A DNA stretch of 64,000 nt from Thermomonospora catenispora (GCF_006363815.1 NZ_RRYT01000005.1:62001-126000); one strand, 5' to 3'. Shown: positions 1 to 9,291, numbered from the stretch's first letter. The notes: generated from the sequence alone by a model not told the origin. Numbers and translations are program-made.

Positions 1-848
1 CCCTCGATGTGGATGTGGAGATCCGCGACGCGGACGCGACGTTGCTGCCCGCCTTGCAGGCCTCTCCTCCCGACGCCGTGTTCCCCGTGCTGCATGGGGC
101 GATGGGTGAAGACGGAGCCATCCGGGACGTCCTCGATCTGCTCGGCATCCCCTACGTCGGAGCCGAGCCGCATGCCTGCCGCATCGCCTGGGACAAGCCC
201 ACCGCCAAGTCGGTGGTCCGCGCCGCCGGTCTGATCACCCCGGACTCGGTGACCTTGCCCAAAGAGGTCTTCCACGATCTCGGCGCCACCGCCCTGATGG
301 ACAGCGTGATCCGCCGGCTGGGCCTTCCCCTCTTCGTCAAACCGGCACGGGGCGGATCCGCTCTGGGCGTCTCCGCCGTCCATGAGCCGTCCGAGCTTCC
401 CACCGCCATGGTGGGCTGCTTCGCCTACGGCGACACCGCTCTCATCGAACGCTATGTCTCGGGGACCGAGATCGCCGTCAGCGTCATCGAGCGCGACGGT
501 ATGCCCATGGCGCTCCCGCCTGTGGAGATCGTTCCCGCCGGGGATCTGTACGACTACACCGCCCGCTACGACGCCGGCGACACCGAGTTCATCACTCCCG
601 CCCGTCTCCCCGAGGAGACCATCCGCCAAGCCACCGAGGTGGCGCTCACCGCGCATCGCGCTCTCGGCCTTCGAGACCTCTCCCGCACCGACCTGATCGT
701 CGACTCCGCCGGGCAGATCCACTTCTTGGAAGTGAACGTGGCGCCCGGCATGACCGAGACCAGTCTCTTCCCCCGTGCGCTTCAGGCGGCCGAGCTGGAG
801 CTGGGCCCCACCCTGGTGGACCTGATCCGCACCCGATGTTTCTCGTGA
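1..848 (+). CDS. ddl: D-alanine--D-alanine ligase, 5' end outside window
   Basis: ATP-grasp enzyme that joins two D-alanines for the peptidoglycan stem peptide; cytosolic. The frame is open to the window edge (first full codon at position 3), so the N-terminus is missing. Visible motifs are HGAMGEDG early in the protein (the family's HGxxGEDG), the central ATP-grasp lysine region FVKPARGGSALGVS, and the C-terminal metal/substrate segment EVNVAPGMTETSLFP. The C-terminus ends in RTRCFS with the TGA stop lying inside a parS site. It is transcribed towards parB, with about 1.2 kb of non-coding DNA between. The family call is firm; whether it is the only cellular Ddl cannot be told here. Confidence 0.9.
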   Translation, partial: LDVDVEIRDADATLLPALQASPPDAVFPVLHGAMGEDGAIRDVLDLLGIPYVGAEPHACRIAWDKPTAKSVVRAAGLITPDSVTLPKEVFHDLGATALMDSVIRRLGLPLFVKPARGGSALGVSAVHEPSELPTAMVGCFAYGDTALIERYVSGTEIAVSVIERDGMPMALPPVEIVPAGDLYDYTARYDAGDTEFITPARLPEETIRQATEVALTAHRALGLRDLSRTDLIVDSAGQIHFLEVNVAPGMTETSLFPRALQAAELELGPTLVDLIRTRCFS

Positions 849-852
849 AACA
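837..852. promoter_or_regulatory. parS: parS site 1
   Basis: The 16-mer TGTTTCTCGTGAAACA differs at one position from the palindromic parS consensus TGTTTCACGTGAAACA bound by ParB. It overlaps the ddl stop codon. Three further sites lie within 5 kb. Confidence 0.85.
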
Positions 853-2052
853 TGACCTCCGCCCGCGGCAGAGGCCTTGAGCCGAAGTCCTTCTGTGCAC
901 CGACCGGTCATGCGCCCCGAGAGAGGAGCGACGCCCGCCCGACCCGGCGGGGAGCCTGCGAAGGGCGGCCCTGTCACGCCAGGGTGCCGGAGCACATCGC
1001 CTCTGAACACCCGACCGCCTCTCACGACGGGCGGCGCGCGCAGGCCTCCCGAGGACGAGGCGACGCGGAAGAGGGCATGCGGCGACCGTGAGGCCGATGT
1101 TTCACGGGAAACATCCGGGTGCGGATCCGTGCGCTGAAGGAAGCGGACTCCACGGCGAGTGCACGGGATCGCCAGGATGCGCCCCCGGACGGCCCTGTCT
1201 CTTCGGGGGTGGACTTTGCCGCAGCAGCCGGCGGGCGGGATGAGCCGCGACGGGTGAGCGGTGAAGAGTGCCCCGGAGGCGCCGCAAGCGCCTCCCTACA
1301 GACGCCGCAGGAACCCGGAGGAGCTGCACCCGCCCCTGTACGCGGGTATCCGCCGTGCAGGGGGTTGACCCAGGTATCACGACGGGTGCGCGCGCCCAGT
1401 GGTGCGGGTACCCGTCGTGCATGACCTCCTCCTGAAGGCGGGTCACCCTCGTGCGGGTCGACCCTTCCCGCTTCACCGCCGTCCGCTCCGGCCCAGGAGA
1501 AGCCCCGGCGAGGCCTCACGCCTCCTCCACCGGCGTCCCGCTTCACCGCCGGCCCGGCGGTGAGGGCGTCGCACGCGGCGTTTCCCGATCATGCACCGCC
1601 CCGCACGGGCACCGCCGCCTCCGAACGTTCAACGGCACGGACTCGCGCGCACGGTCCTGCATGCCGAGCACACGGCCTGTCGCCGGGGGCCGGTCGACGA
1701 TGAGGGCGGCCCGCATCAGGAGAGCAGGCGTCCCCTGCCCGGGAACGAGGCGCCTCGCGGGAGATCAGACAGCCGTACCCCATGCAGGCATGCCCGCATA
1801 GCACGTGTGGGCGGGACTCATCGCCGCATGACACACCTGTGCGGGATCGGGAGGCGTCGCACAGGGGCGTGCCGGATCACCGGGTGCATGGGTCCGCCGG
1901 GTGGTCTGGAGATGATGCGGCGAACGCGAGGGGGCATCGGCGTATCCACCGCCTCCGAGTGCCCGATGGTGAACGCCGACGCACTTCTTCGGCATCGGTC
2001 GTGGCCGCTGTGCCGCGAGACGGCCTGAGCGGTCTGAGCGCCCCCCACAGAA
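853..2052. other. Long non-coding interval between ddl and parB
   Basis: About 1.2 kb without a convincing gene. Open frames on both strands lack ribosome binding sites and recognisable domains. It holds parS site 2 (1098-1113). Around 1400-1450 and 1780-1890 there are short GC-rich imperfect repeats built on GTGCGGG and CATGC words. I see no RNA gene. Confidence 0.6.
1098..1113. promoter_or_regulatory. parS: parS site 2
   Basis: TGTTTCACGGGAAACA, one mismatch from the parS consensus, in the non-coding interval downstream of parB. Together with sites 1, 3 and 4 it forms the origin-proximal ParB loading zone. Confidence 0.85.
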
Positions 2053-2055
2053 AAA

Positions 2056-2082
2056 CGCCCCGGAGACAAAGGCTCCGGGGCG
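2056..2082 (-). terminator. Rho-independent terminator of the parA-parB transcript
   Basis: A 10-bp GC-rich stem (2056-2065 with 2073-2082) with a 7-nt loop. Read leftward it is followed by CGTTTTT, so it has both hairpin and U-tract. It lies 17 bp past the parB stop. Confidence 0.85.
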
Positions 2083-2098
2083 GTGGGGAAGGGGTGAA

Positions 2099-3046
2099 TC
2101 AAAGATCGGTGCTCTGAAGGCCGGGCTCGTCAGGCGCCATGACCTTGATGATGCGGTCGAGGTCCTCGAGGGTGGCGAACTCCACGACGATCTTGCCCTT
2201 GGTACGGCCGAGGTCCACCCGGACCTTGGTCTCGTAGCGGTCAGAGAGGCGTTCGGCCAGCTCGCGGAGGGCGGGGGCCACGGGCTTCTTCCGGCCCTGG
2301 CGGCGAGGGGTCTTGGACGGCTCCTCGATCTCCCGCATCTGGATGATCTCTTCGACCGCCCGGACCGAGAGGCCTTCGGCGACGATGCGCTGAGCGAGCG
2401 CCTCCTGAGCTTCGGCGCTGTCCAGGGAGAGCAGGGCGCGAGCGTGCCCGGCGCTGAGCACACCGGCGGCGACGCGCCGCTGGACCGCGGGAGGCAGGTT
2501 GAGCAGGCGCAGGGTGTTGGTGATGTGCGGGCGGGACCGGCCGATCCGGGCGGCCAGCTGCTCATGGGTGGCGCCGAAGTCCTCCAGCAGCTGCTGGTAT
2601 GCGGCCGCCTCCTCCAGCGGGTTGAGCTGCTGGCGGTGGAGGTTCTCCATGAGGGCGTCACGGAGCAGGTCGTCGTCGGAGGTGTCCCGGATGATCGCCG
2701 GAATGGTCTCCAGCCCGGCCTGCTGGGAGGCCCGCCAGCGGCGCTCCCCCATGATCAGCTCGTACTGGTCGGGACCGGTCCGCCGCACCACCACGGGCTG
2801 CAGCAGGCCGACGATCTTGATGGACTCGGCCAGCTCCTGAAGCGCCTCCTCGTCGAAGTGCTGACGAGGCTGCCGGGGGTTGGGGGTGATCGAGCTCAGC
2901 GGCAGCTCGGCGAAATGCGCTCCGGCCACCGGCTCCAGGTCCGGGGCCGAGCCGTCTCGATTGTTCGCACCGCCCGTTCCTGGAGCGGGCCCCGTGGGAA
3001 TGAGGGCACCCAGTCCCCTGCCCAGACCGCGCCGCTGCTGTGTCAC
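2099..3046 (-). CDS. parB: Chromosome partitioning protein ParB
   Basis: CTP-dependent DNA clamp that loads at parS, spreads, and is moved by ParA to segregate origins. The 315 residues are typical of the family. A basic N-terminal ParA-contact tail ([12 protein letters not shown], about residues 6-17) is followed by the CTP-binding ParB/Srx domain (about 46-125) with the box GERRWRA at 100-106. A helix-turn-helix (about 156-182, [19 protein letters not shown]) recognises parS. The C-terminal dimerisation segment is separated by a short [11 protein letters not shown] linker. The GTG start is preceded by a GAGGTGA ribosome site. It lies 40 bp downstream of parA, in one operon, and ends at a strong terminator. 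Confidence 0.97.
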   Translation of the reverse strand: MTQQRRGLGRGLGALIPTGPAPGTGGANNRDGSAPDLEPVAGAHFAELPLSSITPNPRQPRQHFDEEALQELAESIKIVGLLQPVVVRRTGPDQYELIMGERRWRASQQAGLETIPAIIRDTSDDDLLRDALMENLHRQQLNPLEEAAAYQQLLEDFGATHEQLAARIGRSRPHITNTLRLLNLPPAVQRRVAAGVLSAGHARALLSLDSAEAQEALAQRIVAEGLSVRAVEEIIQMREIEEPSKTPRRQGRKKPVAPALRELAERLSDRYETKVRVDLGRTKGKIVVEFATLEDLDRIIKVMAPDEPGLQSTDL

Positions 3047-3086
3047 CTCGTCACCTCACCTGGCGCAATGCTGTCACTGGTCGTCA

Positions 3087-6000
3087 TCAGGCCCTTCCCG
3101 CGCCACGGTGGGCCATCTCGCACGCGGCCTCGCTGTAGGCGAGCGCGCCGCTGGAACCCGGATCGTAGGTCATCACCGACTGTCCGTAGCTCGGCGCCTC
3201 CGACACCCGCACGCTCCGGGGGATCACCGTCTTGAGCACGATGTCACCGAAGTGCCCGCGGACCTCGTCGGCGACCTGGGCGGCCAGCCGAGTCCGGGCA
3301 TCGTACATGGTCAGCAGGATGGTGGAGACCTCGAGCTGGGGGTTGAGGTGCGACTTCACCAGATCGACGGTGCGCAGCAGCTGCCCGAGCCCTTCCAGCG
3401 CGTAGTACTCGCACTGGATCGGGATCAGCAGTTCCTCCGCACCGACGAGCGCGTTCACCGTCAGCAGCCCCAGTGAGGGCGGACAGTCGATGAGAACGTA
3501 GTCGAACTGCTCCTTGTCATAGCGGTCCAGCGCCCGGCGCAGCCGGGACTCCCGGGCCACCTTGGAGACGAGTTCGATCTCCGCCCCCGCCAGATTGAGG
3601 GTCGCAGGGGCGCAGTAGAGGTTGGGAAGCTCTGGAGCCGATACGACGATCTCGGCCAGGGGCCGATCCTCGATCAGCACCTCGTAGATGGACGGGATGT
3701 CGGCGTGGTGGTCGACTCCCAGCGCGGTGGACGCATTGCCCTGAGGATCGAGGTCGATCACCAGCACCTTCAGCCCGTGCATGGCCAGAGAGGCCGCCAG
3801 ATTGACCGAGGTGGTGGTCTTGCCGACGCCGCCTTTCTGGTTGGCGATGGTGATCACCCGGCAGGTCGGCGGCTTGGGCCACTCCTGCTGTCCGGACGTG
3901 GACTGCACGGCGGCCCCCGCCCGCCCGGTGCCTTGGGCGGATCCGCTTGCCGGAGCGGGCGACGATGTTTCCCGTGAAACAGTGGCTTTCTGCAGTGCTT
4001 CGCGCACCAACTCCGATTCCCCCTGGGTGGATGCCCGACCGGCCAGAGGCGGGGGACCGTCGGCACTCCCTCCGCTGGTCGGCACATAACCGGTCGCCGC
4101 CGTTCCGGAGGTGGTGCCCCACGCGGCATGTCCGGACGGCGGCTTGTTCCGCTTGGCCGTGCCGGATGCGTTCTCACTCCCCGGTCTGCTCTGGGCAGCG
4201 GACTGCGTCGGCTTCGTCATCTCCTCCGGCGCGTCTGCAGACCCGCCGGGCACCGCATTCGTCGCTGAACCATCCGTCATAGGGCCCGACCCACCATCCG
4301 ACGTACCACTCGTTCCGGTGGGAACCGTACCGGACCCGCCCACCGGCATTCGCTCGACCGTCTCCCCCACCGGTCGCCCACCGACCGTACCGGTGAAGGG
4401 AGCCGCCGCCCCCACACCGCCGGACACGATGGGAGGGGGCAAGGGAGCCGATCTGTGCGGAGATGTGTTCTCGTCGCCCCCGGCTGCCCCCGATCCGGTC
4501 GGGGAGCGGGGGCCCGGTGGTCCCTTGCCCTTCGCCGCTCTCGAGTCGGGTGGTCCGAGAGCGGGCGGGAAACCGCCGGGCGGCGCCCCGCCCGAGAAGC
4601 GTCCGGAGAGGACGCCGCCCGGTCCGGAACGGAACGGAGTAGGAGAAGCATCCCACGAGCGGCCTTCTCCGCCGGGCCTTGTCCCGGGCGAGTCGCCCAT
4701 TCCTTCGGCATCACCGGGAGGCCGAGCCGCCTTCTCCGGCGGGCCGGTCTCGCTCCGGGCGGCAGAGGCTCTGTGCGGGAAGGCCGTGCCCGGTCTCAGA
4801 AACGCTCCGCCGACAGGGGAATCCTCCGCCTCCGCCGGGGCCGCTCGTGCGCTCGATGACCCGACATGCGGCATCGGCGGAGAGGAGCCATCGCGAGCAG
4901 GCGCGCTCTGGGCCGCATCCGGCCGGTCCTTGCGGACGTGCGGCAGGGTCGGGCTCATGCTCGAGGAGCCGGAGGGCGGCGCGGGCAGAGGCGCCATGGG
5001 CGGCTGTTCCTCGGCCCGTCCCGGCGCACCGCTGTGCTTGGAATCAACGGCGGCGGAGCCGGTGTTCCCCGTCCCTCCCGACGAGGGCCCGGTCATGGCG
5101 CCGGAAGGGCCGATCGGCCAGGCGGTGGGAATCCCCGATCGTTCCGGCCACGGCGGCGGGTATGCCGAGGCGCCGCCCTGCGACGGACGAGAAGCGCCCG
5201 AAGCCGCGCTCGTCTCCGCCGCCGGGGAGCTCACCCCGGTGGCATGAGCTTCATCCGGCCGTCCGGATGAGGGAGCGGACGGCGCATCCGATCGAGCCGC
5301 CGGAAAGGCGGCGGGGCCCACGCCGGAAGAACCCAGGCGGTGAGGGCCCTCCGACCCGCTGGGCGAGGGAGTTGCTTCGCCCGCCACGGCAGGAGGCGAT
5401 GTTTCCCGTGAAACATCCTCCCGCCCCTGCGCCGGCGGGAAGGCGGCGGAGCTCAGGCCGGCAGGACTCGGCGACGCTGCACCACGAGAAGGCGTGGACC
5501 AAGGAGGGGCGCTCGCAGACGGGCCGGCGGGCGCATCCGAGCGGTCGCCCGCGGCCGGCGTGAAGCCAAGCCCGGAGCCGGCCGAGCTCGCACCGGTGGA
5601 TCCCGACGGCATGGCCGGCCGGTCCGGGGGAGAGAAACGAGCGTCCCCCGTCCCCTCCGGCGAGGGAGAGGACGTCTTCTCGGCCGGCTCGGCCGGGTGG
5701 TCGGCTCCCGAAGGGGAGGAGGCGGAGGCCGTTCCAGCCGTTCCCTGCGGAAAAGCCGCATCCGGCCGCACAGGGGAAGGAGCGGACGGCGCGCCTGCCG
5801 GATCGGCCGGCGCAGCCGGAGCAGGGCCGGCGTCGACCGGCCTTCGAGGCCGAGGGACCTCCGGAGAGCCGGTCGGCTCGGCGGGCTGAACGGCGGCGCG
5901 GTCGTCCAGCGGCCCCTGAGAAGGAAGACCGCCCGGTCGAGCGGGCGGAGGAACGGCCGGTGCGCCCGACCGTGCCGGAGATGACGCGGCCGAGGGCGGA

Positions 6001-6464
6001 GCATCGTCCAGCGGGTAGACCCGTACGTCGTCCACCGGGTAGACCCGTATGTCGACCGGTGCCGGCAACGGCGATGCGGCCGATGAAGGCGCGGCGCCCG
6101 AGGCGGCCGGCCCTTGAGACGCCGCCGAGGAGGACGTCGAGGAGGGGCGAGCACCGACCGGCGCTTCCGGGCGGTCGGTGGCGGAAGACGGAGCGGACGG
6201 TGCAGGGGCCGGGCCGGTGGAGGCGGCGGAAGGGTGCACGGACGCCCCCGGCGGCGAAGAGACGGCCACGGCCGACGGCGCACCGGCGAGGATCGTGGAT
6301 CGGGCACCGGACGGGTCGGCGGCGGAGCCGGTGACCGGGGCGGCAGGGGGACGGGGGGCCGAGCAGGTCGTCAGGTCGTCGTGTCGCCCGCCCGGTCCTT
6401 GAGGGTCGTGCTGCGCCGCGTCACCGGCCTGGCCCGGCCGGCCCGGTCCTGGTGCCGTCGTCAT
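3087..6464 (-). CDS. parA: ParA ATPase with very long disordered N-terminal extension
   Basis: Walker-type ATPase that forms the nucleoid gradient pulling ParB-parS. The catalytic part is only residues about 866-1125: deviant Walker A KGGVGKTTT (near 877), switch DLDPQGNAST, and Walker B region VLIDCPPSLG. That 260-residue domain is the usual size of a whole ParA. Residues 1-865 are rich in Pro, Ser, Ala and Gly and have no recognisable domain. The start is chosen because the ATG overlaps the rsmG stop as ATGA (6461-6464), and sampled codons keep high GC at the third position. The gene contains two in-frame parS sites, each encoding VSRET. An internal TTG or GTG start at 4010/4007 would give a normal 306-307-residue ParA and cannot be excluded. 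Confidence 0.85.
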   Translation of the reverse strand: MTTAPGPGRPGQAGDAAQHDPQGPGGRHDDLTTCSAPRPPAAPVTGSAADPSGARSTILAGAPSAVAVSSPPGASVHPSAASTGPAPAPSAPSSATDRPEAPVGARPSSTSSSAASQGPAASGAAPSSAASPLPAPVDIRVYPVDDVRVYPLDDAPPSAASSPARSGAPAVPPPARPGGLPSQGPLDDRAAVQPAEPTGSPEVPRPRRPVDAGPAPAAPADPAGAPSAPSPVRPDAAFPQGTAGTASASSPSGADHPAEPAEKTSSPSPEGTGDARFSPPDRPAMPSGSTGASSAGSGLGFTPAAGDRSDAPAGPSASAPPWSTPSRGAASPSPAGLSSAAFPPAQGREDVSRETSPPAVAGEATPSPSGSEGPHRLGSSGVGPAAFPAARSDAPSAPSSGRPDEAHATGVSSPAAETSAASGASRPSQGGASAYPPPWPERSGIPTAWPIGPSGAMTGPSSGGTGNTGSAAVDSKHSGAPGRAEEQPPMAPLPAPPSGSSSMSPTLPHVRKDRPDAAQSAPARDGSSPPMPHVGSSSARAAPAEAEDSPVGGAFLRPGTAFPHRASAARSETGPPEKAARPPGDAEGMGDSPGTRPGGEGRSWDASPTPFRSGPGGVLSGRFSGGAPPGGFPPALGPPDSRAAKGKGPPGPRSPTGSGAAGGDENTSPHRSAPLPPPIVSGGVGAAAPFTGTVGGRPVGETVERMPVGGSGTVPTGTSGTSDGGSGPMTDGSATNAVPGGSADAPEEMTKPTQSAAQSRPGSENASGTAKRNKPPSGHAAWGTTSGTAATGYVPTSGGSADGPPPLAGRASTQGESELVREALQKATVSRETSSPAPASGSAQGTGRAGAAVQSTSGQQEWPKPPTCRVITIANQKGGVGKTTTSVNLAASLAMHGLKVLVIDLDPQGNASTALGVDHHADIPSIYEVLIEDRPLAEIVVSAPELPNLYCAPATLNLAGAEIELVSKVARESRLRRALDRYDKEQFDYVLIDCPPSLGLLTVNALVGAEELLIPIQCEYYALEGLGQLLRTVDLVKSHLNPQLEVSTILLTMYDARTRLAAQVADEVRGHFGDIVLKTVIPRSVRVSEAPSYGQSVMTYDPGSSGALAYSEAACEMAHRGAGRA
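3966..3981. promoter_or_regulatory. parS: parS site 3, inside parA
   Basis: TGTTTCCCGTGAAACA, one mismatch from consensus, within the parA reading frame just before the ATPase domain. On the coding strand it encodes the pentapeptide VSRET. Confidence 0.85.
5400..5415. promoter_or_regulatory. parS: parS site 4, inside parA
   Basis: TGTTTCCCGTGAAACA, identical to site 3 and 1.43 kb from it, within the part of parA encoding the disordered extension. It also encodes VSRET. Confidence 0.85.
6005..6052 (-). repeat. Tandem 24-bp repeat in the parA extension
   Basis: Two adjacent 24-nt units (6005-6028 and 6029-6052) differing at two positions. In the ParA frame they encode RVYPVDD and RVYPLDD, the only non-low-complexity motif in the extension. 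Confidence 0.75.
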
Positions 6465-7174
6465 GCGGACCTCTTCCTCGACTTCTTCGCGCGGCGCGGC
6501 GGCGTCCGGGCGGCGACCACGCGAACGATCGTCGTCGGCGGCTCGACCCTACCCTGCCCCAGCTTGAGCAGCTCGGTGGTGCGAACCCCGAAACGCTTGA
6601 GCACCGGGGCGGCCTCGGCAAGCTCTTGACCGGCACGTTCGCCCTTCAGCGCGAGCAGCTCCCCGCCGGGGCGCAGCAGCGGAAGCGCCCAACCGATCAG
6701 CCGGTCCAGCGGAGCCACCGCACGAGCGGTGACGACGTCGGCCTGGTAGTCCCCCGCCACCTCTTCGGCCCGAGCGCGCCGCACCTCGACGTTCGCCAGC
6801 TCCAGCATGGCGACGGCCTCGTTCAGGAACGTGGTCCGGCGCAGCAGCGGTTCCAGCAGCGTGATGGACAGGTCGGGCCGGACGATGGCGAGCACCAGCC
6901 CGGGCAGCCCGGCACCGGAACCGATGTCGATCACGGTCGCCTTCTCCGGCACCACATCGGACACCACTGCACAGTTGATCAGGTGCCGTTCCCAGAGCCG
7001 GTCGGCCTCCCGTGGGCCGATCAGGCCTCGCACAACTCCCGCATCGGCGAGAAACTCCGCATAACGTTCGGCCAGCGGCAGTGCGTCGCCGAAGATCTCC
7101 CGTGCCGCGTCCGGTGCCGAGCTTGGGTTCCTCACCGTACGAATCGTTCCATAAACAGCAGCGGACGTGCACAC
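6461..7174 (-). CDS. rsmG: 16S rRNA (guanine527-N7)-methyltransferase RsmG
   Basis: SAM-dependent enzyme that methylates N7 of G527 in 16S rRNA (GidB); its loss gives low-level streptomycin resistance in other bacteria. The SAM-binding loop DIGSGAGLPG is at residues 83-92 of the 237-residue frame and the second motif TLLEPLLRRTTFL follows. The C-terminus is basic (RRAKKSRKRSA). The start is uncertain: GTG at 7174 gives 237 residues, while GTG at 7135 (VRNPSSAP) gives 224, closer to most RsmG proteins; neither has a strong ribosome site. The stop overlaps the parA start as ATGA, indicating translational coupling of RsmG to ParA. Confidence 0.93.
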   Translation of the reverse strand: MCTSAAVYGTIRTVRNPSSAPDAAREIFGDALPLAERYAEFLADAGVVRGLIGPREADRLWERHLINCAVVSDVVPEKATVIDIGSGAGLPGLVLAIVRPDLSITLLEPLLRRTTFLNEAVAMLELANVEVRRARAEEVAGDYQADVVTARAVAPLDRLIGWALPLLRPGGELLALKGERAGQELAEAAPVLKRFGVRTTELLKLGQGRVEPPTTIVRVVAARTPPRRAKKSRKRSA

Positions 7175-7754
7175 AGGCCGCCCGCTGTGGATGACCGTCC
7201 CACGGCTTCACGCAGCCGCTTCGGCGGGAAGCGCTCACCGACGCTCATCCCTGCCGACGCGACCCGGCACGAGGAGCCCTTCTCCGCGCCCGCTCAGGTG
7301 AGCGACGAAGAACAGAGGACACCGCGGGCGTCTCACGGGCACCGCCCTGGGCCGCACCGATGGGGCTTCGCCCTGCCGGGCGACCGGCGGCGCCGGCGCA
7401 TCGGCGCCCTCCCGGGGGGCCGCCGGCGCCCCCCCACCGCGCTCGGCGCGCCTTCGCAACGAACCGTCTTCCCGGCGAACCGCTCAGGTCTCGCGCCCGG
7501 GCGCCGCAAGCGCACATCGCCGTATCCGGGGGGGCGATGCGCCGCTCACCCCGCCGGGGCGTCGGCCTCGTCCGGCCGCGCGATCACAGACGGTCGCTCA
7601 TCGGCCCGCCCCGCCCCGCGGTCCGCCGTCCCCCGCCACGGCCGGATCGAAGCCCCGCGGTCCCGGACGGAGCGGCGGCCCGAACACGCCGAACGCCGGG
7701 CGATGCGGCGGGCCCGGCGTTCGTGAGGCGTCGATCGTCAGGAGGGGTCGGTCA
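7175..7754. other. Intergenic region between khpB and rsmG
   Basis: About 580 bp, very GC-rich. Open frames here are out-of-frame GC artefacts with no domains or ribosome sites. It presumably carries the promoter of the rsmG-parA-parB transcript near 7140-7250. No clear hairpin or repeat was seen. Confidence 0.5.
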
Positions 7755-8240
7755 TCAGGAGGGATAGACGACGACGTAGCGTTCGGGCTCTTCCCCCTCG
7801 GACTCGCTGTGCAGGCCGGCGGCGGCCACGGCGTCGTGGATGACCTTGCGCTCGAAGGGGGTCATGGGGGCGAGCGGCTTGGGCTTGCCGGTCCGCTTGA
7901 CCTCGGCGGCGACATCCTGGCCGATCTTGGTGAGCTCGGCGCGGCGGCGTTCGCGGTAGCCGCCGATGTCGAGCATCAGGCGGGAGCGGTTGCCGGTCTT
8001 GCGGTGCACGGCCAGGCGGGTGAGCTCCTGCAAGGCCTCCAGGACCTCGCCGCGCTTGCCGACAAGCTCGTCCAGGGAGGCGCCGACGACCGCGACCACG
8101 GCACGTCCGCCCTCGACGTCCATGTCGATGTCGCCGTCGAAGTCCCCGATGTCGAGCAGACCCTCGATGTAGTCGGCGGCGATCTCGCCCTCCTGCTCGA
8201 GCGCCTGGACGTCGACCTCGGTGGCGTCGGTCTGGCTCAC
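7755..8240 (-). CDS. khpB: KH/R3H RNA-binding protein KhpB (Jag)
   Basis: RNA-binding protein of the Jag/KhpB family (often called SpoIIIJ-associated), encoded next to yidC in most Gram-positives and linked to cell elongation and division control. The start is GTG at 8240 because AGGAGA lies 4-5 bases upstream; the open frame continues further upstream without a ribosome site. The 161 residues begin with an acidic stretch, then a KH-like domain (VVGASLDELVGKRGEVLEAL carries the GxxG-type loop) and a C-terminal R3H domain (PFERKVIHDAVAAA). It is the next gene after yidC in the leftward operon, 97 bp away. Confidence 0.9.
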   Translation of the reverse strand: MSQTDATEVDVQALEQEGEIAADYIEGLLDIGDFDGDIDMDVEGGRAVVAVVGASLDELVGKRGEVLEALQELTRLAVHRKTGNRSRLMLDIGGYRERRRAELTKIGQDVAAEVKRTGKPKPLAPMTPFERKVIHDAVAAAGLHSESEGEEPERYVVVYPS

Positions 8241-8337
8241 GGGTTCTCCTTGTCGACGGGTTGCTCGGCTACCCGCCGACGGGGCGGGCGGCGCTACACG
8301 GCGGGGCAGGGAACGCACGCGTTCCCTGCCCTCGAAT

Positions 8338-9291
8338 CTAGCGCTTGGAGGATCCGCTGCGCTTGCTGCGCGGCTTGCGAGACGGCTGCTGCCGAACGAT
8401 CTTCGGGCGCTGCGGCTCGGGCTGCGCGGCGGAGTCCTTCTTGAGCCGGCTCTTGGCCGGAACGGGCGCGGTGCTCTTCCCGGTGCTCTTGGCCGGGGCG
8501 GCGTCCTTGCCGGCGCCGTTCGCCGTGGCGCCGAGCGGCGGGTACTTGGAGTAGATGTAGTGCTGCTGGGCCAGCGTCCAGGTGTTGGAGGTCACCCAGT
8601 ACATCAGCACGCCCAGCGGGAAGCCCAGGCCGAACAGGCCGAACATCGGGGCCATCACCAGCATGATCTTCTGGGCGGCGGCCATCGGGTTGTCCGGGTC
8701 CATCACCGGCTGCCGCTTCATGCTGGCGCGCATGGTGAGGAACGTGGTGGTGGAGCTGATCGCCACGGCGATGGCGGTGACCGCGACCGCGCTCCAGGAG
8801 ACGGGGGTGTCGCGGACGGCGTTCAGGAAGGTGTCGGGAATGGCCGCGCCGAGGATGTGGGCGTTCTGGGCGCTGTCGATCAGCTCCGCCGAGATCCCGA
8901 ACTTCGATTCGCCGTCCTCGGCTCGGGAGATGCCGTTGAGGACCTGGAACAGGCCGATGAACACCGGCATCTGCACCAGCAGCGGGAGGCAGCCCGACAG
9001 CGGGTTGGCCCCGTGCTCCTGGTAGAGCTTCATGATCTCCTGGTTGAGGCGCTGCCGGTCGTTCTTGTACTTCTTGCGGAGCGCCTGAACCTGGGGGTTG
9101 AGCTCCTGGAGCTTGCGGGAGGCGTGGATCTGCTTGATGAACAGCGGCACCATCAGCAGCCGCAGGAGCACCGTCAGCAGGATGATGGAGCCGCCCCACG
9201 CCCAGCCGCTGTCGGGGTCGACGACGGTACTCAGCCCGCTGTGGATCAGGACGATGAGCTTGGCGACGAGTTCGTACAGCCAATCAAGCAC
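8338..9291 (-). CDS. yidC: Membrane protein insertase YidC
   Basis: Inserts membrane proteins alone or with SecYEG. The 317 residues contain the five-helix core of the Gram-positive YidC/Oxa1 type. The first hydrophobic segment is at about 25-50 and contains the conserved groove arginine in LLRLLMVP. A cytoplasmic hairpin follows (QIHASRKLQELNPQVQALRKKY), then the segment GCLPLLVQMPVFIGLF and three later helices. A long lysine-rich C-terminal tail after residue 255 probably contacts ribosomes. The GTG start at 9291 has AAGGAG upstream and overlaps the yidD end by 8 bp, suggesting coupling. Confidence 0.96.
   Translation of the reverse strand: MLDWLYELVAKLIVLIHSGLSTVVDPDSGWAWGGSIILLTVLLRLLMVPLFIKQIHASRKLQELNPQVQALRKKYKNDRQRLNQEIMKLYQEHGANPLSGCLPLLVQMPVFIGLFQVLNGISRAEDGESKFGISAELIDSAQNAHILGAAIPDTFLNAVRDTPVSWSAVAVTAIAVAISSTTTFLTMRASMKRQPVMDPDNPMAAAQKIMLVMAPMFGLFGLGFPLGVLMYWVTSNTWTLAQQHYIYSKYPPLGATANGAGKDAAPAKSTGKSTAPVPAKSRLKKDSAAQPEPQRPKIVRQQPSRKPRSKRSGSSKR

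Noticed and set aside
4111-5247. 378-codon + strand frame inside parA
   Set aside because: Low-complexity mirror of the ParA extension; the ParA frame is supported by the ATGA overlap and its ATPase domain.
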